A DNA stretch of 64,000 bases, taken from Gammaproteobacteria bacterium. Lineage in GTDB: Bacteria; Pseudomonadota; Gammaproteobacteria; SZUA-229. Positions 62,524 to 64,000 of this stretch are shown one piece after another (positions within the stretch are counted from its first letter, which is position 1; each line of letters opens with the position of its first letter). Below the pieces are notes generated by a model that worked only from the letters and a program-made list of their open reading frames with translations, did not search any database and had not been told where the DNA came from. The position numbers and the translations under genes were made by a program. Location of the stretch: contig JAPHSS010000002.1 of the NCBI GenBank assembly GCA_026195255.1, forward strand, positions 1 to 64,000. Reading direction: 5' to 3'.

Positions 62524-64000
62524 TTGTATAAAAGTATTGCTTCGTTTTTGAGGGCGCATATTAGTAAGTTGCAAAATTCGCAGCAACGCATAGCTGTGGT
62601 TTTGCATGTCTTAGAAAATGATAAAAAATTTGACAATTTTTTAAATGATCTACCCTATAGTAGAAAATTGATTATCTCGCCTGTGATTGAAGGCGCTTTA
62701 ATTGCATCGCGGTCAGCTGAAAAACTGGGTGAAGAGTATGATCTAGTTGTATTTGATGCGCGTGAAATATTTAATCCAGATGCGCTGGGTGTTGTCTCAG
62801 GTGTGCTTTGTGGCGGAGGCTGTTTGCTTTTGTTGCTGCCCGAAGAAAAAAAATGGTTTTCTAATAGCAGTCTTTTTTTAAGTCATGTAAAGAACTTAAT
62901 CAGTAATCAGACGGGTGTTTATTACTTTAACAATAGTGATTCTGTACCAGATAAAATCACAATTGTTAAAGGTCCAGTCGCGTCAGAAAGAAATATACTG
63001 CCTTATAAAACATTAGATCAGAAGAAAGCTGTTGAATTGGTTGTTGAGTCATTGCAGAGCAATGAAGACTTTTGTGCTGTATTAACATCAGGCAGAGGTA
63101 GAGGAAAATCTTCAGCTCTGGGTTTTATCTCGTCTCACTTATTAAAGCAGGATGGCTATACGATTTTGATAAGTGCGCCAAAATTATCAGTTTCAAATCC
63201 TGTTTTTAAACATTTGCAGGAACAGTGCTCACAGGGAAAGATGAGTAGAGGCGAGTTTTTATATAATAATGCCTCTATACGATTTATTGCTCCCGACCTG
63301 CTACTGGAAAAAAAACCGCAAGCTGATGTTTTGTTTATTGATGAAGCAGCCGCTATACCTCTTTCAATGCTGCAGGAATTATTAAGCACCTATAAACGAA
63401 TTGTATTTTCTACTACTACCCATGGTTATGAAGGAACAGGTCGAGGTTTTATACTTAAATTTTATCAGTTACTTAATGATGAGAAACCGGGCTGGTATAA
63501 AATTGAATTGCATCAGCCTATTCGCTGGTCAAGAAGTGACCCGTTGGAGAAATGGATTGAAGACGTCTTGTTTCTTAATGTGAAACTCGATACTAAACCT
63601 GATTTACCAAATAATATTTCAGACTGCAAAGTGCTGGAAATTGACAGGTCTTCTCTGTTAAAAAATAAAGAAAAAATTGATGCGCTATTCTCGTTACTCG
63701 TATTTGCCCATTATCGCACTAGCCCTTCAGATTTTAAATATTTATTAGATGATGAGAAAATTAGAATTTATAGTCTTGAATATAAAGACAAGGTATTAGG
63801 TGTGGCCGTTATCAATCAGGAGGGTGATTTTGACGCTTCATTATCAACAGCCATTTATAGAGGAGAGCGCAGGCCGAAGGGGCATTTGCTAGCACAAACA
63901 CTGTGTTTTCACGGGGGCTGTGAAAAGGCAGCTATGTTGAAATACGGCAGAGTAATGCGTATTGCTATTCATCCAGAAATACAGAAAAACGGCTTGGGAA
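62524..64000 (+). CDS. tmcA: tRNA(Met) cytidine acetyltransferase TmcA, 5' part
   Basis: Open to the right edge, so the carboxy end is missing and the track omits it. The visible 492 codons hold an amino-terminal Rossmann-like domain, an RNA-helicase-type ATPase (TSGRGRGKSSALGF Walker A, VLFIDEAAAIPLS Walker B, IVFSTTTHGYEGTGRGF) and the start of the GNAT acetyltransferase (VMRIAIHPEIQKNGLG). It makes N4-acetylcytidine at the wobble base of elongator tRNA-Met. No ATG fits; TTG at 62524 has AGGG nine bases upstream and lies after an in-frame TAA, so I take it as the start. Confidence 0.92.
   Translation, partial: MYKSIASFLRAHISKLQNSQQRIAVVLHVLENDKKFDNFLNDLPYSRKLIISPVIEGALIASRSAEKLGEEYDLVVFDAREIFNPDALGVVSGVLCGGGCLLLLLPEEKKWFSNSSLFLSHVKNLISNQTGVYYFNNSDSVPDKITIVKGPVASERNILPYKTLDQKKAVELVVESLQSNEDFCAVLTSGRGRGKSSALGFISSHLLKQDGYTILISAPKLSVSNPVFKHLQEQCSQGKMSRGEFLYNNASIRFIAPDLLLEKKPQADVLFIDEAAAIPLSMLQELLSTYKRIVFSTTTHGYEGTGRGFILKFYQLLNDEKPGWYKIELHQPIRWSRSDPLEKWIEDVLFLNVKLDTKPDLPNNISDCKVLEIDRSSLLKNKEKIDALFSLLVFAHYRTSPSDFKYLLDDEKIRIYSLEYKDKVLGVAVINQEGDFDASLSTAIYRGERRPKGHLLAQTLCFHGGCEKAAMLKYGRVMRIAIHPEIQKNGLG

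Noticed and set aside
1-64000. CRISPR array, prophage or intact insertion sequence
   Set aside because: No regularly spaced direct repeats with unique spacers, no phage structural or integrase genes, and every transposase found is a fragment.

Overview
The window reads as the chromosome of a free-living, probably aquatic gammaproteobacterium. The evidence is a gammaproteobacterial acetate-switch locus (acs, CrbS/CrbR-type regulators, a DUF4212/ActP-type symporter), TmcA, MtfA, NDH-2, a TIGR04219-type barrel and a VPxPA-CTERM protein. No rRNA, convincing tRNA, CRISPR array or prophage was seen. I cannot name a genus. All family names come from reading the translations; no database search was run.

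Region 1 (about 1-11.9 kb) is an accessory zone. It holds decayed IS110, IS1182 and REP-associated tyrosine transposase (RAYT) pieces, two identical 76-bp palindromic repeats, a BrnT/BrnA-like toxin-antitoxin locus whose toxin carries a stop codon, a YefM-like antitoxin remnant, and many small unrelated plus-strand genes. Several of these genes are separated by attC-like sites, one of them well formed (2178-2290). This looks like an eroded integron-cassette cluster without an integrase. Recognisable genes here are a cytochrome b561, a urea transporter, DUF302, DUF2798 and GST-like proteins, and a peroxiredoxin.

Region 2 (11.9-19.2 kb) carries LysE and FUSC exporters, a YdhR/FrnE-like pair, remnants of an alcohol dehydrogenase and an extradiol dioxygenase, a three-gene periplasmic set, and two further small cassette-like genes (DUF6933, DUF1801).

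Region 3 (19.3-37.6 kb) is the metabolic core: a solute-binding protein plus hybrid kinase pair, a CTERM protein, a DcaP-like porin divergent from acs, crbR, crbS, the DUF4212/ActP symporter, a small membrane-anchored protein, a cNMP/CBS/DUF294 nucleotidyltransferase and a DnaQ-like exonuclease. Paired copies of an imperfect dyad, TAGAC-N4-GTCTA, lie in the porin/acs gap and in the crbS/symporter gap; I propose these as the CrbR operator. Together the genes would take up acetate, activate it to acetyl-CoA and sense its availability.

Region 4 (37.7-64 kb) is a mix of sensory and housekeeping genes: a Cys-rich repeat protein, an NMT1-type hybrid kinase with a cytochrome c-like lipoprotein next to it, a chemoreceptor, a 723-residue protein of unknown function, NDH-2, AlkB with a cNMP-binding protein, a metzincin protease without a signal peptide, a CheY plus HTH protein pair, MtfA, a TatT-like lipoprotein, a TauE/SafE exporter, a GFA-family protein, and the 5' part of tmcA running off the right edge.
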